Source of the DNA: Paenibacillus sp. JCM 18996
GTDB taxonomy: Bacteria; Bacillota; Bacilli; Paenibacillales; NBRC-103111
Assembly: GCA_001313085.1 (NCBI GenBank)
Contig: BBFE01000051.1
Coordinates: 1 to 26,524 of the forward strand
Length of the DNA stretch: 26,524 nucleotides
Direction of reading: 5' to 3'
Shown: piece after piece, positions 25,033-26,524 of the stretch
Position numbering within the stretch: the stretch's first letter is position 1
Layout: each line of letters starts with the position of its first letter
Position numbers and translations under genes: made by a program
Notes under the pieces: generated by a model
Databases searched by the model: none
Told to the model about the DNA's origin: nothing
What the model saw: only the letters and a program-made list of their open reading frames with translations

Positions 25033-26524
25033 TTACTTCAACTCTCCACGCTGTATTTTCTTGATAACTTCTTGCTTATGCCTTTCAATGCCATTTTCAC
25101 AAATCTGAACAATACGCCGAATATAACTGGCGTTACGAATAGCATTTTCAAAGGTCGATGCTCGTTTTGGATTGTTCTGGGTTTCTTCAATGATCTCTTC
25201 CCAATGTTGTAACTCCTTTTTTGTAGTCCTCATAATACTCCGCTCTTGGGCAAAACCAACTGCAAGCGTAACATTCAAAATGAACCGAAGTTGCGCCATT
25301 AGGTCTGCAACCGGATATATTGCTACAAATGCCCACTCCTTTAATCCCGTTCACTTCCCAAGTTAAATACTTGGGCTTATCCATATTTAGCATCTCGATT
25401 GTCTCGTCATCTAAGTTGAAAATAACACTTTCAAATTCGACCGGTGCTTTTTTGAGGTTCAGGTAACAACTCCGTTAAGATTTTTTTGATGAGCTTCCAT
25501 CTGTGGATGGGTGTAACGCATCATCATTGCAAAGCTTTTATGACCTGAAACCGAAGCGGTCTGTTCAACCGTGTAGCCAAATTGCCTACGTTCAGTCACC
25601 CCATTGTGTCTAAATTGATGTGTAGTTGGGGCGTAGATGTTACCATCTTTATCAGTAATGTTCAAAATGGTTGCGATACTTTTCAGCGAAGTATTGATTT
25701 TTTTGATTATGAAAAGTAATCAACTTGCTATGCTGTTTTGTTCTATTCGTTCTAATTTTTTTTCTCTGGGTCTTTTTTTGAATTCAAAGCCTGTTGTTAA
25801 AAAGCAAATACTTGGCATCTTTTTTCATTCTTCAATTCATAGCTCATTAATCTGCTTTTAGTTTGTTCTTGAACCCGTTTAATAAGGTCGATAATATACT
25901 TACCGTGACCCACATATTGAACTGGAATCGCTTTAAGCTCTTCTCGATCATATCCGCCGTTTTGTTTGAAAGTCGGAATAAACAGAAAGTAATAACTGTA
26001 TGTGGTCTTTAAACAATCAAGCCTTAGACTCAATATCTCAGTTCCTCGGCTTGGAAACGTGCGAAGCAGCCAATATGCCAAACGTAGTCTAATGGAATAT
26101 CAAATTGGTCTTCGTGCTTCATTACATAATCGAATTTCTCAACGATGTCCGGTGGAATATACTTTTCATCGTTTGGTCTAAGAATAAGCGGAAACGGATT
26201 ATGACGTTTCGTTGGTACAGGAGGAAACTCGGGAAACTCACTCATTGTTTCGAAAAAAAATCACGAACTCCGTTATAAATCGCCCTTTGCATATCAGGCG
26301 TATCATTTTGCCTGAGGTACTCCTCAAAATTCCCGATAATAGTTCTGTTGATGTCCTTAAGTTTCAAGTAAGGATAATTCTCATCAAAATACTCGAAGAA
26401 ATATCCAATCCACTCAATCTTCTTTTGTAGCGATTGCAAGCCAGTTCTTTTTTTGTAAGGCATAATATTTCGCTAATTCACGGTACGGCTTACTAACTTT
26501 TTTGGAAGTATAGCGTGAAGGCGT
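25033..26524 (-). CDS. tnpB-like: Tn554 TnpB-like tyrosine recombinase, partial
   Basis: This gene runs off the right edge, so its start is missing. Reading on the minus strand: IEWIGYFFEYFDENYPYLKL, RDFFETMSEFPEFPPVPTKR, then the first catalytic Arg in WLLRTFPSRGTEILSLRLDC, later HxxR in THQFRHNGVTERR, SVSGHKSF, and the Tyr in AMMMRYTHPQ. The C-terminus has a Cys cluster (ICSNISGC, FECYACSWFCP), as in Tn554 TnpB, and ends VIKKIQRGELK. All core residues of an active recombinase are therefore present. Frame breaks occur at 26250-26257 (T8), near 26092 (one base missing), between 25680 and 25800, and near 25482, 25451 and 25215. More than 480 residues. It is the only recombinase here with a full active site. 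Confidence 0.75.

Overview
The window looks like accessory DNA from a low-GC Gram-positive bacterium of the Bacillales type. The evidence is strong AGGAGG-like ribosome binding sites, several TTG starts, many Cys-anchored lipoproteins, a MazF close to Bacillus EndoA, a BlaI/BlaR1-type pair, a YtkA-like copper-type lipoprotein and an F510_1955-type BNR protein. The species cannot be named from the sequence. No rRNA, tRNA or CRISPR array was seen.

The whole window has one overriding property. Almost every recognisable gene is broken at A/T homopolymers of 6-9 bases. In nearly all cases the frame, and the family-consistent protein, returns when one or two bases are removed from the run, most often 7 to 5 or 8 to 6. 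I read the genes with those runs shortened, so many entries span several reading frames. Uncorrected homopolymer over-calling in a long-read assembly is the simplest explanation. A real poly(A/T) expansion tolerated by slippage is the interesting alternative.

Layout. (1) 1-2217, minus strand: edge of a Vsr/EDxHD-like nuclease, an unknown gene and a coiled-coil lipoprotein. (2) 2379-6789, minus strand: an orphan MazF toxin with a 15-codon leader, a gene cut in two by a 1.45-kb element with IS21-like multi-repeat ends and a 6-bp target duplication, and four uncharacterised genes. The element carries hisB and no transposase. (3) 7044-11653, plus strand: four lipoprotein genes in a row plus a 5'-truncated fragment. 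(4) 11768-15830: a regulon built on a 23-bp BlaI/MecI-type operator found four times. It controls a methyltransferase, the operon blaI - short blaR1-like protease - His/Met-rich lipoprotein, and a BNR-repeat lipoprotein. (5) 15917-18644: an XRE regulator behind a 19-bp inverted repeat, an unknown convergent gene, and a translationally coupled marR - membrane protein - methyltransferase operon. (6) 18682-26524, minus strand: a Tn554-type recombination module (TnpB with full catalytic motifs, TnpC, a small coiled-coil protein and two degenerate tyrosine recombinases), then rarA, an unknown gene, and a fusion of an inactive integrase-like region, a zinc ribbon and a DUF3883 nuclease-like domain.

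The best candidates for something new are the integrase-like/zinc/DUF3883 fusion beside a cluster of dead and live recombinases, the BlaI-type regulon without a beta-lactamase, and the hisB cassette between transposase-less IS21-like ends.
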